Source: Porphyridium purpureum
Taxonomy: Eukaryota > Rhodophyta > Bangiophyceae > Porphyridiales > Porphyridiaceae
Assembly (NCBI GenBank): GCA_008690995.1
Contig: VRMN01000002.1
Span: forward strand, 1,302,001-1,366,000
Length of the DNA: 64,000 nucleotides
Direction: 5' to 3'
Shown here: positions 55,650-63,802 of the stretch, piece after piece
How the letters are laid out: each line of letters opens with the position of its first letter
Numbering within the stretch: position 1 is the stretch's first letter
Position numbers and translations under genes: made by a program
The notes under the pieces: model-generated
The model's database searches: none
What the model was told of the DNA's origin: nothing
Seen by the model: only the letters and a program-made list of their open reading frames with translations

Positions 55650-56975
55650 TTACCCCTTGACGCACAGAATCTGCTTGAGCGTGTAGGCAATGTCGACGAG
55701 GTCTTCCTGCGCACCCATGACTAGTTCAATGGGCTTATATGCCGCCGGCGTCTCATCAACCACACCCAAATCCTTTCGACACTCGACGCCCTGTGTGGCC
55801 AGCTCGTGCACTGCGACTGTGAATTTCTTCTTGGCAGCCGTGCGAGACAAGAGCCGGCCGGCGCCGTGACTGCAAGTATTATACGAATGCGGGTTGCCCT
55901 TTCCGCGCACAATAAAGCTCTTGGCCCCCATCGAGCCCGGAATGATCCCGTACATTCCTTCATCTGCGCGTACGGCCCCCTTTCTCGTGATCATGAGCTC
56001 CTCTCCGAAATGGTTCTCGATAGACACATAGTTATGGTGGCACTCAACTGCAAACTGGTCGTCCTTGAAGTCCGGTAGACACTTCAGCGAGCGCATTGCG
56101 CCCAGCACCTGCGCCATCATGAGCTTACGATTTAAGCGCGCAAATTGCTGCGCCCACTGTACGGCATGCATGTAGTCGTCGAAATGCTGCGTCCCCTTCT
56201 TCAAGTACGCCAGATCCTGATCCGGCAGGTTTCGCAGGTGCTGTCGCATATCTTTCTTCGCAAGCTCAATAAAGTACGTACCGATTCGGTTGCCCACCCC
56301 CCTTGAGCCGGAGTGAAGCATCACCCAAACATTATCGTCCCCATCTAGACAGACTTCAATAAAGTGGTTGCCCGTCCCAAGCGTGCCCAGATGATTGTCC
56401 AAATTCCCGCGCCCGAGCTTCGGATGCCGTGCTGTAATGCGAGCAAACCCTTGCGCGAGTTCGTTGCGGAAGGTCTCTTGTGCATCTCGCGGTGTCCCGC
56501 CCCGCTTCCACGCGCCTTCGTCGTTCGCGCCACCGCCATCACTCCTTCCGTGCGGTACGGCTTTCTCGATCGCAAGCCGGATTTCGCGCAGGCTATCAGG
56601 CAGGTCCTTCGCACGCATTGTCGTTTTGTGTGCCACCATACCACATCCAATATCCACGCCGACCGCGGCCGGGATGATTGCTTTCGTGGTTGGGATTACA
56701 CTTCCCACCGTGGCGCCCATGCCCAGATGCGCGTCTGGCATCACCGCAATGCCCTGCGGATGGATAATGTCTGTCAAGAGTGCCGTATTCAACAGCTGCA
56801 CCTCTGCCTGTTTCTCAAGCGGCGGCAGGCCCTGCGTCCACATCTTCAGCGGCACGCGTTTGGACCCGCCCTGGTGCAGAACCGTGTGCGCATACCGCAA
56901 ACCTTGAACAGGCGGCCGTACCGAAGCGCCGACCGACGCCGCAACACGTGCCGCGCACACCCCGAATGCTCCCAT
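55650..56975 (-). CDS. rtcB: RtcB RNA ligase with organelle-type leader
   Basis: A 441-residue RNA-splicing ligase that joins 2',3'-cyclic-phosphate and 5'-OH ends using GTP and manganese. Family signatures: VMPDAHLGMGATVGSVIPT, VGVDIGCGMVAHKT (metal-binding Asp and Cys), LGTLGTGNHFIEV, VMLHSGSRGVGNRIG, ECHHNYVSIE, RKGAVRA and NTCSHGAGRLLSR, where the histidine is the guanylylated residue. It has the compact bacterial-type length rather than the roughly 505-residue animal HSPC117 form. The first 45 residues (MGAFGVCAARVAASVGASVRP) lack acids and look like a mitochondrial or plastid leader. ATG 56975; the frame opens at TTG 57053. Confidence 0.93.
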   Translation of the reverse strand: MGAFGVCAARVAASVGASVRPPVQGLRYAHTVLHQGGSKRVPLKMWTQGLPPLEKQAEVQLLNTALLTDIIHPQGIAVMPDAHLGMGATVGSVIPTTKAIIPAAVGVDIGCGMVAHKTTMRAKDLPDSLREIRLAIEKAVPHGRSDGGGANDEGAWKRGGTPRDAQETFRNELAQGFARITARHPKLGRGNLDNHLGTLGTGNHFIEVCLDGDDNVWVMLHSGSRGVGNRIGTYFIELAKKDMRQHLRNLPDQDLAYLKKGTQHFDDYMHAVQWAQQFARLNRKLMMAQVLGAMRSLKCLPDFKDDQFAVECHHNYVSIENHFGEELMITRKGAVRADEGMYGIIPGSMGAKSFIVRGKGNPHSYNTCSHGAGRLLSRTAAKKKFTVAVHELATQGVECRKDLGVVDETPAAYKPIELVMGAQEDLVDIAYTLKQILCVKG

Positions 56976-57163
56976 CTCAACCAATGTCTCGCGCGAATGT
57001 GCAGACAAAGTATTCCCGCTCTCGCTTCCCAAAGTCCAAATGGAAGCTCTCAAATGGTGATGAACAAGTTTTCGAGGAGGTTCGAAAGGCTTGGCGAAGG
57101 CGTGAGCGCGGCAGGGACGAGAGTTGACGAGTCAAGTTTGCCAGACAGCGGCTTGTAAAGGCG

Positions 57164-57685
57164 ATGATTTCGTCAGTAGTTGTCTTCAACAACTATGGGA
57201 AGCCGCGGCTGACCAAGTTCTACGTGTACGCGAGTGAGGACCAGCAACAAAAGTATGTGGCGGAATGTTTCCGGCTCATCTCAAAGCGCAGCGATGAGCA
57301 GTGCAATTTCATGGAAATACGAGCAGATATGACTGGGAGCGGGACAAAGGCCGGTTCGCGCTCTAGAAGGAAGATCGTGTTTCGCTGCTACGCTACGCTC
57401 TACTTTGTGTTTTGCATCGACGAGTCCGAGAGCGAGTTGGGAATTCTGGATCTTATCCAGGTGTTTGTCGAGACGCTAGACCGCGTGTTTGAGAATGTGT
57501 GTGAGCTTGATCTGATTTTCCACGTGGATCGGGTCAACTATGTGCTCGACGAGTTTGTGGTTGGCGGACTAGTTGTGGAAACGAACACGCGCGATGTCTT
57601 GACAATGCTGCAGCTGCAGAAGACGGAGGAAGTCTCCGTCAGCTCGTCAAAGTGGCCGTCATCCATCTCCTCGATGATCCAATGA
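57164..57685 (+). CDS. AP3S: AP-3 adaptor complex sigma subunit
   Basis: A 173-residue small chain of the AP-3 clathrin-adaptor-like complex, which sorts cargo from Golgi/endosomes to vacuole- or lysosome-related organelles. It follows the family closely: MISSVVVFNNYGKPRLTKFY, QQQKYVAECFRLISKRSDEQCNF, then RCYATLYFVFCIDESESELGILDLIQVFVETLDRVFENVCELDLIFHVDRVNYVLDE with the unbroken SESELGILDLIQ core, and VVGGLVVETN. About 15 residues (TGSGTKAGSRSRRK) are inserted before the core relative to animal proteins. ATG 57164. It is divergent from RtcB with 188 bp between starts. Confidence 0.96.
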   Translation: MISSVVVFNNYGKPRLTKFYVYASEDQQQKYVAECFRLISKRSDEQCNFMEIRADMTGSGTKAGSRSRRKIVFRCYATLYFVFCIDESESELGILDLIQVFVETLDRVFENVCELDLIFHVDRVNYVLDEFVVGGLVVETNTRDVLTMLQLQKTEEVSVSSSKWPSSISSMIQ

Positions 57686-58006
57686 TTGGCAGAAGAGGCA
57701 CTGTTCTGCAGTGCTCTGTTCGAGCGCTGCGGCATTAAACCAAAGAACATACGCGGTTGTTGACACACGCTAAGACTGACGAGCCATGCGGCCTGTTGTA
57801 AACATTAAAAGTGGCAAGGAATGGGATGGAGTGAAACACGTCTGCGGCATTGCGGTGCTTGTGCGACCGGGTGACCACTCTTTGGGGCCGGACTCTTGCA
57901 CGCGGTGCGAGCTGTTCTACGTAGCTACAGGGGAGCCTTGCCAACTCCGTCAAAACCCTACTTTTGTTGTACATAAGTTCTTAATTTTTTTCCCTCCCAG
58001 CATTTC
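57686..58006. other. Spacer before tRNA
   Basis: A 321-bp region between the AP-3 sigma stop and the tRNA. I see no gene; a 76-codon frame from ATG 57786 runs into the tRNA and has no recognisable feature. Confidence 0.45.
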
Positions 58007-58112
58007 GGGCCTGTAGTGTAGTGGTACCTGACAAGGGTTACTCGATCACTGGCGCTCGGGGAAAACCTTCGCTGATCTGCGCCCGACCCGAGTTCAATTC
58101 TCGGCAGGCCCC
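58007..58112 (+). tRNA. tRNA gene, probably tRNA-Pro, with D-arm and anticodon-loop introns
   Basis: Acceptor stem GGGCCTG (58007-58013) pairs fully with CAGGCCC (58105-58111); discriminator C 58112. T arm CCGAG-TTCAATT-CTCGG at 58088-58104. TTTTT at 58118-58122 is a pol III terminator. The gene is 106 nt. The D arm reads TA-GTG-TAGTGGTA, then 19 extra nt (about 58027-58045), then T-CAC-T; removing them restores GTG:CAC pairing and a normal D loop. Anticodon stem GGCGC (58051-58055) pairs with GCGCC (58079-58083) around a 23-nt loop, implying a roughly 16-nt intron and a 71-nt mature tRNA. The loop reads T-CGG-GG, so the anticodon is CGG or GGG depending on register. C73 and this anticodon both point to proline. 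Confidence 0.8.
58027..58045 (+). other. Putative ectopic 19-nt intron in the tRNA D arm
   Basis: Nineteen nucleotides between GGTA and TCAC of the D arm, outside the standard intron site. The boundary may shift by one because both ends border an A. Ectopic tRNA introns, including D-arm ones, are established in the red alga Cyanidioschyzon merolae. Confidence 0.65.
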
Positions 58113-58402
58113 AAATCTTTTTGCTTTTGCTTCCCACTAAGCGTAGGATGTGGTGCGGCCTGCGTGTGCAATCGCGCAGCCCGGCGGCAAGGGTGAAAGT
58201 GCAGCACACACTGAAAATCCCTCTCCGTAGCATCCATACTTTGTTGCAGCGTTATGGAGCAACCTATTTACTATTGTTGCCGGGACGCACAGTAGTGGGA
58301 CACGCCCACAGACTATTTAACCTAGGCGTGCGCGCGCTGGGAATCGCCGCGCCCCACGCAGCAGGGCTACGCGTGCTGTGCGCATCTGCTCAGTCTTGTT
58401 CG

Positions 58403-59215
58403 TCACTGCTCTGGCTCGACGAGCCCGATCCCGCCACCTTCCTTCTTAAAAATCACACAGATTTTGTTCGAGGATACCTCGCGGAATACGTGGAAGTTGG
58501 TCTGGAAGGCAAGTACCGTCACGGCTTCCTGCACGGTCATCTTGGGTAGCGGAATGACCTCGCGCTCGACCATGTGGAGCGCCTTCTGCGCGCCCTCCTG
58601 GTGCTCCCACATCACAAAATCGTCCACGTACTCATCAGCGTCAGACTCTTCGCCGAGCGCCACATCAGCGGTGTGCGGGCCATCGTGCGAGTTCCTGCGC
58701 TCCTTGTACTTGCGGAGGGTGCGCGTCAGCTTGTCTGTGACGGCATCGATGCTTGCGTACATGTTCTCGGACTTTGTCTCTGCACGGATCACGTTACCCT
58801 TGACCTGGACAACCACCTCCGCGCTGTGCCCGTTGCGAATCGCCGGGTTCTTGGCGACAAGAAGGTGCACGTCCGCCCGGATCACCATCTGGTCGTACTT
58901 TCCGATGGAGCGTCCGACCTTGGACTTGACGTACTCGGTCAGCGAGTCGGTAAGATCGATGTTATTCCCGGAGATCGAGATACGGCCCACCACGCCGGCA
59001 TTCACGGGCGTCTCAACCATCTGCAGCCGGCTCTTGCTGCGGCTCGCCGTCGCACCACGCGCCGCCGCGCGCACCGCGCAAGTCCCTGCTTTCTGCACAC
59101 CACGCGGCGCCGTGCCGACGACGCTCTGCCCTGGTGCCGAAATCACAAACCCCATCCTGCCTTCCATCCTACGCTCTCTCTCAATCTCGAAGCCTTGGTT
59201 CCCGCTCCCTTGCAT
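58403..59215 (-). CDS. Long-form ribosome hibernation factor (HPF/PSRP1), plastid-targeted
   Basis: A 270-residue protein of the S30AE family. Residues about 77-180 are the HPF/YfiA domain (GRISISGNNIDLTDSLTEYVKSKVGRSIGKY ... VQVKGNVIRAETKSENMYASIDAVTDKLTRTLRKYK). The C-terminal domain (about 210-268) has REVIPLPKMTVQEAVTVLAFQTNFHVFREV and KKEGGGIGLVEPE, which in bacteria dimerises ribosomes. This is the long form, like plastid PSRP1 in plants. The N-terminus (MGFVISAPGQSVVGTAPRGV) is transit-peptide-like; starts at 59215, 59167 or 59155 are all possible. It probably pauses plastid translation in darkness or stress. A TATAAAG box lies 58 bp upstream. Confidence 0.93.
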   Translation of the reverse strand: MQGSGNQGFEIERERRMEGRMGFVISAPGQSVVGTAPRGVQKAGTCAVRAAARGATASRSKSRLQMVETPVNAGVVGRISISGNNIDLTDSLTEYVKSKVGRSIGKYDQMVIRADVHLLVAKNPAIRNGHSAEVVVQVKGNVIRAETKSENMYASIDAVTDKLTRTLRKYKERRNSHDGPHTADVALGEESDADEYVDDFVMWEHQEGAQKALHMVEREVIPLPKMTVQEAVTVLAFQTNFHVFREVSSNKICVIFKKEGGGIGLVEPEQ

Positions 59216-59977
59216 GTCACACCATCTCTGTCCCTATTCCGCTTCCCATCCAAATCGGCTGCGTGCGTTCTGCTTTATACCCATTTCCCGGCCTCGTTTA
59301 CTTACTCGATTTCATCTGCAAGCCGTGCGAAATATCTGCCGGGCACATGCGCGATACGGCTGCACGGTGGTGGAGTGCCTGCCCATTTGCCCGGGCAGAT
59401 GTGTACTGGACACCAGGGCTGGATGCGAAGAAAGAGTCACCGCATTCCCGTAGCGCGCAGTTGCGACCAGCGCGTCGAAGATTTCCGCAGTGGCACAATC
59501 GTCGAACATGTTCTCGGCAGCGTTGGACAGGAGAACGTCGTCGTATCCGGATTGACCTTGGACGCGGCGCGGATCGGGCGGACGGCCGGTGAGACCAGAT
59601 GATCAGACTGCGGTCGTGGTATGATTCCTTCATGTTTTACGCGTATCCTAGACGTGTCTCCGCATGAGCTCTTGAAAGACGAATCGTCAAGCTGCCGTGC
59701 TTTCGGACGCGCAGGCGTGTTCGGAAATGTGAAGCTTTTCGACGGACACCCGCAGTGGTGGCACGTGCCTTTGATTGACTTGACGCGCTGAAGGATGAAG
59801 TAGGCTGCGAAATGGCTTGAAAATTGCTGGGGCCGAGCAAATGGAGACTGAGATATAGCGTCATGCACCCCGAAATGGGGTTGTTTATTTCATTGATTTT
59901 GAGCCAGCTGCTTCTGAAACCAAACAAATGCAAAACGATGCGTACGTGGCTGCATTTTTCCTCGTTCTGAATGGCAT
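59216..59977. promoter_or_regulatory. Promoter region of the hibernation-factor gene
   Basis: A TATA box on the minus strand (TATAAAG at 59273-59279) sits 58 bp before ATG 59215. The rest of this 760-bp spacer has long overlapping frames on both strands without conserved features; I call no gene. Confidence 0.5.
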
Positions 59978-60136
59978 TTACACACTCGGCTTGCTGTACT
60001 CCTCTCCAGATCCCGACGCCAGACCAATCGCAACCGCCTCGCCGGCAAACTTGATACCGCCAAAGACACCGTCTGCAAGGCGCTTCAAAGGCCCAGCAGT
60101 AGCTTCTAGCTTCTGATCAGCCTCTGTCTGAGCCAT
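59978..60136 (-). CDS. 52-residue protein with GEAVAIGL motif (paralogue A)
   Basis: A small gene found by its likeness to the 69-residue gene at 60743. It begins with ATG at 60136 (MAQTEADQKLEATAGPLKRL) and ends at TAA 59978. The C-terminal half, GIKFAGEAVAIGLASGSGEE, matches GVKHAGEAVAIGLGSGTGEE of the neighbour. In the 18-residue block from that Lys to the final Glu, 15 residues are identical although 9 of the 15 codons differ synonymously, so the protein sequence is under selection. The N-terminus is hydrophilic and helical, the motif itself amphipathic and Gly/Ala-rich. There is no signal peptide and no full membrane span. Family and function are unknown. Confidence 0.75.
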   Translation of the reverse strand: MAQTEADQKLEATAGPLKRLADGVFGGIKFAGEAVAIGLASGSGEEYSKPSV

Positions 60137-60742
60137 TTTGGCTTCCCGTCAATGTGTACGCTTCCTGTGTGCTTCTGTGTTTCACGGGACTGAGTTAGTT
60201 CTGCGGTGAGGCTTGTCGTGATCCCTGCTGATGTCCTTGTCTGTGCTTTGTCAGAGCGGCACGACCCAGTTCTTGGCCTGTGCCGGCCGCGCTTTAAACC
60301 ATGAGCACCAGCGTCTGCCGATCTGGGCTCGCGCGCCGCACAGTGCTTACACTATACTCTGTGGCGAGCTTACATTTCGTCTCTGCGTTCTGTCGCTAGT
60401 CCGCTGGATGGCATGGCAGAGTTCCTGCGGCTCTTCTTTCGCTGGCTGGCCATGTTCCTGGATGCCACAGCCCCGATAATCCAAAGTCTGTGCGCAAACG
60501 CCTCGCGTCCGCAAGTCTGTGCCACACGCAAGGCGAGTGCAACCAAAAGGGGTAGGTGAACAAATCTAGCCATCGAAACTTCCGGTGAGAGGAGTGACCG
60601 ACCGCATTAGCGTCACCTTTAATACAACGCACAATGCAATGAAACCCAATTTAATGTTCCATCCCAAGCTCAATGCGGGTTGCAGCGGACTAGGCGTCCA
60701 GTACAATTCTGAATACACTATTTGGCATCCTGCCCGGCGCTC
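60137..60742. other. Spacer between the two GEAVAIGL genes
   Basis: A 606-bp region that must contain the promoter of paralogue A. A TTTAAAG sequence on the minus strand near 60291-60297 is a weak TATA candidate. No third copy of the motif was found here. Confidence 0.4.
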
Positions 60743-60952
60743 TTACTGTGTCTTTTCCTCGCCCGTCCCCGACCCAAGGCCGATCGCAACAGCTTCGCCC
60801 GCATGCTTCACGCCTTCCACAATATCGCCGGCCCAGTGAAGCACCGTGTCGGCCGCAATGAGCGTCGGGTCCGTGTAGCCCTCTACGGTCCCGGGCGCAG
60901 AGTCTGTCTCCACTGGCTTCTCGGCCTGTATCTTGTTCTCGGTATCACTCAT
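60743..60952 (-). CDS. 69-residue protein with GEAVAIGL motif (paralogue B)
   Basis: A complete small gene with ATG at 60952. The N-terminal 35 residues (MSDTENKIQAEKPVETDSAP) are acidic and probably disordered. The C-terminal half reads AADTVLHWAGDIVEGVKHAG, then EAVAIGLGSGTGEEKTQ, shared with the 52-residue gene 600 bp away on the same strand. A TATAAAAT box on the minus strand (61058-61065) lies about 106 bp before the ATG, which supports an independent transcript. There is no leader and no clear membrane helix. The pair looks like a tandem duplication whose N-termini have diverged. I recognise no family. Confidence 0.8.
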   Translation of the reverse strand: MSDTENKIQAEKPVETDSAPGTVEGYTDPTLIAADTVLHWAGDIVEGVKHAGEAVAIGLGSGTGEEKTQ

Positions 60953-62304
60953 CTTGCAACGAAGCTACTCCTCGCTGCCTAAGCCTCTGCCAATCTTTCT
61001 TGTGCCCTTTGCACTCACCTACCTCCTCGGCTCACCATTTCAACGCCTGTGTGCAGAATTTTATACCTCTGCGCGCAAGGAATCCCTGTCGAACAGGCGC
61101 GTCACCAAGCTGTCTTTGGACTGTTGGACGTGCGACGAGCCGTTTATAGAATCCGCCCATCCATCCATTTCAAAGATGGACTAACAAACCCAACCACCAC
61201 ACCAGCAACCGATGTCACGCGATGGCGGCGCGACGCTCTGCCGTCCGCCGAATACATCGCCGCGAATCCCGTTACACGTGAGCAGCCGAAGCGCGACCAC
61301 GCCCCCGCTTCCTCCGAACCAGCTCGTCCTAAACGGTTCGCGAATCAAACCCGGGCGACTCGCTCAACGAGGTGTACCGTGCCGGCAACGGAAGCGGCCA
61401 CGCTGTACCGCATCTGATCGAGCGTCAATCGAGGTACATTGAGATTTTCCAGCGCGGAAGCCTGGCTGACGGGCAGCGCGGGTGTGCGGAGCTGTCGCCG
61501 TCCAGACGCCCGACGCTATGTGCACGCGGATTGCAGCTGCAGTTCCATCCATTGCCGTGGGCTTCTGTCGCCGGCAACTGCGAACACGTTGGTCTGCTTC
61601 GCCATCCGAGCTGTAATATTCAAGATTGTCGCCAAGTCTGACAACCTGGTTGTCTACCTAGTTCTCAGAGCCGGGATCAAATGATTGCTTCCCTTGACAT
61701 CCTATCAAAGCTTGTGTCCGAACACTAGACGTTTGTCTGCACTTCTCTGCACACACATGTAGCGTTACTGCCTTGTCGCGCGGTGAGCAGGCGTCCACGA
61801 ACAACCATTCCGGACTCGCATCGCACGCAGCGCGCTTCCCCCCGCCGAAGCCGTGAGCGTAGTAGTATTCATAGCGTGATATTTTTCATTCCTGCGTCTT
61901 GCTCCGCGAGCTTGTGTGTTCAGATATTGTGATTTTGTGATTTTCGGCGAGTTGCAAGACGGCTAGCAGGCGCTCTGAGCGAGAAACAGAAAAACACAAG
62001 TCGCAGTGAGATGGACGCAGCTGCTCGCGCAATGTGGCGTGCAGCTGCGATTTTATGGGCCGCGTTTCATAGACAGGCGCGCAGCTTTCTCAACAAAAAG
62101 GACGCGGTGTGACGTTTGTTCTAGGATTCCGCGCCGATGGACAAGGAGAGGTGGCACCCTGCAGGAGTAACTCGGGAGATAAAGTGGAGAGGGAGAGACG
62201 GTGGAAGGCGTCGGGCTGGTTTGTGGATTGGTGGGTGGTCGTCGTGTCGAATTGAGTCGGCGCGGCGTGGAATTGAAGGTTCTGCGTGACAGGTGAGGTT
62301 GGAA
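60953..62304. promoter_or_regulatory. 1.35-kb spacer with TATA box, no gene seen
   Basis: TATAAAAT on the minus strand at 61058-61065 serves paralogue B. Beyond about 61100 I find nothing I can support; scattered GTAC words occur near 61375-61435 but not in the GTACAGT context. Confidence 0.45.
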
Positions 62305-62820
62305 ATGGTGGCGGCGGCGGCGGCGACGGCCATGGGCAGGGCCAAGTCGGGCGTGCGAAAAGCGCTAGGCTTGGCGACTGCCGGGCTCGCCACGCACGCC
62401 GCAGTGTCGGCGGCGTGCACGGCCGCTTTCTACGGGATGTTGAAGCAGCACGTGGACGTGGTCTCGCTGCTGTCGCGCCATGGCATCAATGTGTGTACTG
62501 AGAATAATATGTACAGCTCCAGCGCGGGCTCCGGGACTCAGGAGTGGGAATTGAGCGAGGACACATACCGTAGCGCGCTTGAAAGCATTACGATGACCAC
62601 CAGTGACTCCGCGTGGGCCGAGAAAGCAGAGGACGACGAACCGCCGCTGCCGGACGGGCTTGTGCGGCCCTCCATGGGAGTCTATGGAAACGGGTCCATG
62701 GTCGCCATTGCGTACATGTGCTCTCGAGCCGTCTTTGCGTTTCGTGTACCCGTGACCTTGGCGCTCACTCCGGTCGTGCACCGACTGTGGCGTATCGGAA
62801 TATCACGAGCTCGCGCATAA
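62305..62820 (+). CDS. FAM210/DUF1279-like mitochondrial or plastid membrane protein
   Basis: A 171-residue protein with the DUF1279 (FAM210) plan. The leader is Ala/Arg-rich (MVAAAAATAMGRAKSGVRKAL). A first hydrophobic helix contains THAAVSAACTAAFYGML, followed by the family phrase HVDVVSLLSRHGI. An acidic Ser/Glu linker comes next, then a second helix GSMVAIAYMCSRAVFAFRVPVTLALTPVVHRLW, matching the VAYAxHKAxxPxRxPITLxxTPxxxR block. FAM210 proteins sit in the mitochondrial inner membrane and affect organelle translation; in plants some are plastidial. The frame opens at GTG 62293; ATG 62305 is used. Confidence 0.78.
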   Translation: MVAAAAATAMGRAKSGVRKALGLATAGLATHAAVSAACTAAFYGMLKQHVDVVSLLSRHGINVCTENNMYSSSAGSGTQEWELSEDTYRSALESITMTTSDSAWAEKAEDDEPPLPDGLVRPSMGVYGNGSMVAIAYMCSRAVFAFRVPVTLALTPVVHRLWRIGISRARA

Positions 62821-62936
62821 GTTGGTTCGCGAGGCTCCTGCTGTGAATATAGGGAACAAAAGGCGCTGCGTCGCAGCGTCTCATCTTTATTGTGCTTCTT
62901 ACGGTCTTCTATGTTGTCGTGTGAATGTAAAGAGAA

Positions 62937-63731
62937 TCACTCATCGCCTTCTTTAGCTTCTTTCATCTTTTTGTCGGTTAATTCGACGATGCGTTTCTTC
63001 ACACTTTCCTTGACTTTTTCGATTGCATTTTCGTACGCGCGCAGAGTATCACGCCCGACGCCTGGCTTGTCCTTGGCGTTCTTGAGCACCTTGTTGAACC
63101 GCTTGTGCTCGTTGCCCAGAGCGTCCAGCGCGATCTGCTTTGCGGCGGCGATCCGCTTCAGCGCATTGGCGACGGCCTGAGGACCCATGGTCGGGATCGG
63201 TATCAACAGCACGTTGCTGTTCAACGTGTCCTGCACTGGGTTCAGCCCGAGATTTGCTGAACGGATGCCATTTTCTACCGCTTTGAGGGTCTCTGGCATG
63301 TACAAGATGACCTGCAGTGTGCGGCCGTCCTTTTCAAAATATTGAGCAAGCTGGTTCAGTGGTACTGATGTTCCATCCTTGTCCCCACTGGCCTTGCCGT
63401 ACGGATTCTTGATGGTCACCGAATCCAACAGGCTCGCGTCCATCGTGCTACTGGTGTTGATCCCATCTAGCGTCGCTTTCAAGTGGGTCACACACTTTTG
63501 CAGAGTGTGCTCCGCCTCAACCCGATCCATTTCCAATTGCGCTCCCAAGTCTTCTGATTCGCGGTCGGCCTTTTTCTCCTCGGCCTTTTGACTCTTGCGC
63601 GCCTTGTCCCCTTGCTTCTTTTTTGCGCCGCGCCGCTGCATCAACGACCACAGCGGCGCATGATCGGCACCGCGGGTGGCCACGGCAAAGCCGTACCGCG
63701 CGCGCGCCAGCAGCCCTGTCATTCCCTGCAT
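62937..63731 (-). CDS. Organellar ribosome recycling factor (RRF)
   Basis: A 264-residue factor that, with EF-G, splits ribosomes after termination in an organelle. The conserved three-helix/beta body is complete: TLQKCVTHLKATLDGINTSSTMDASLLDSVTI, VPLNQLAQYFEKDGRTLQVILYMPETLKAVENGIRSANLGLNP, LLIPIPTMGPQAVANALKRIA and KDKPGVGRDTLRAYENAIEKVKE. The N-terminus (MQGMTGLLARARYGFAVATR) followed by a Lys/Glu-rich stretch (RRGAKKKQGDKARKSQKAEEKK) is typical of mitochondrial RRF, though a plastid location is not excluded. ATG 63731 is chosen because the open frame itself begins at GTG. Confidence 0.92.
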   Translation of the reverse strand: MQGMTGLLARARYGFAVATRGADHAPLWSLMQRRGAKKKQGDKARKSQKAEEKKADRESEDLGAQLEMDRVEAEHTLQKCVTHLKATLDGINTSSTMDASLLDSVTIKNPYGKASGDKDGTSVPLNQLAQYFEKDGRTLQVILYMPETLKAVENGIRSANLGLNPVQDTLNSNVLLIPIPTMGPQAVANALKRIAAAKQIALDALGNEHKRFNKVLKNAKDKPGVGRDTLRAYENAIEKVKESVKKRIVELTDKKMKEAKEGDE

Positions 63732-63802
63732 TTTCGACTCCTTCGAAAGCGATTGGCGTCGTCTACAGTGACTGAATGGCAGCACGTCTCCGTGCGTGTT
63801 TA

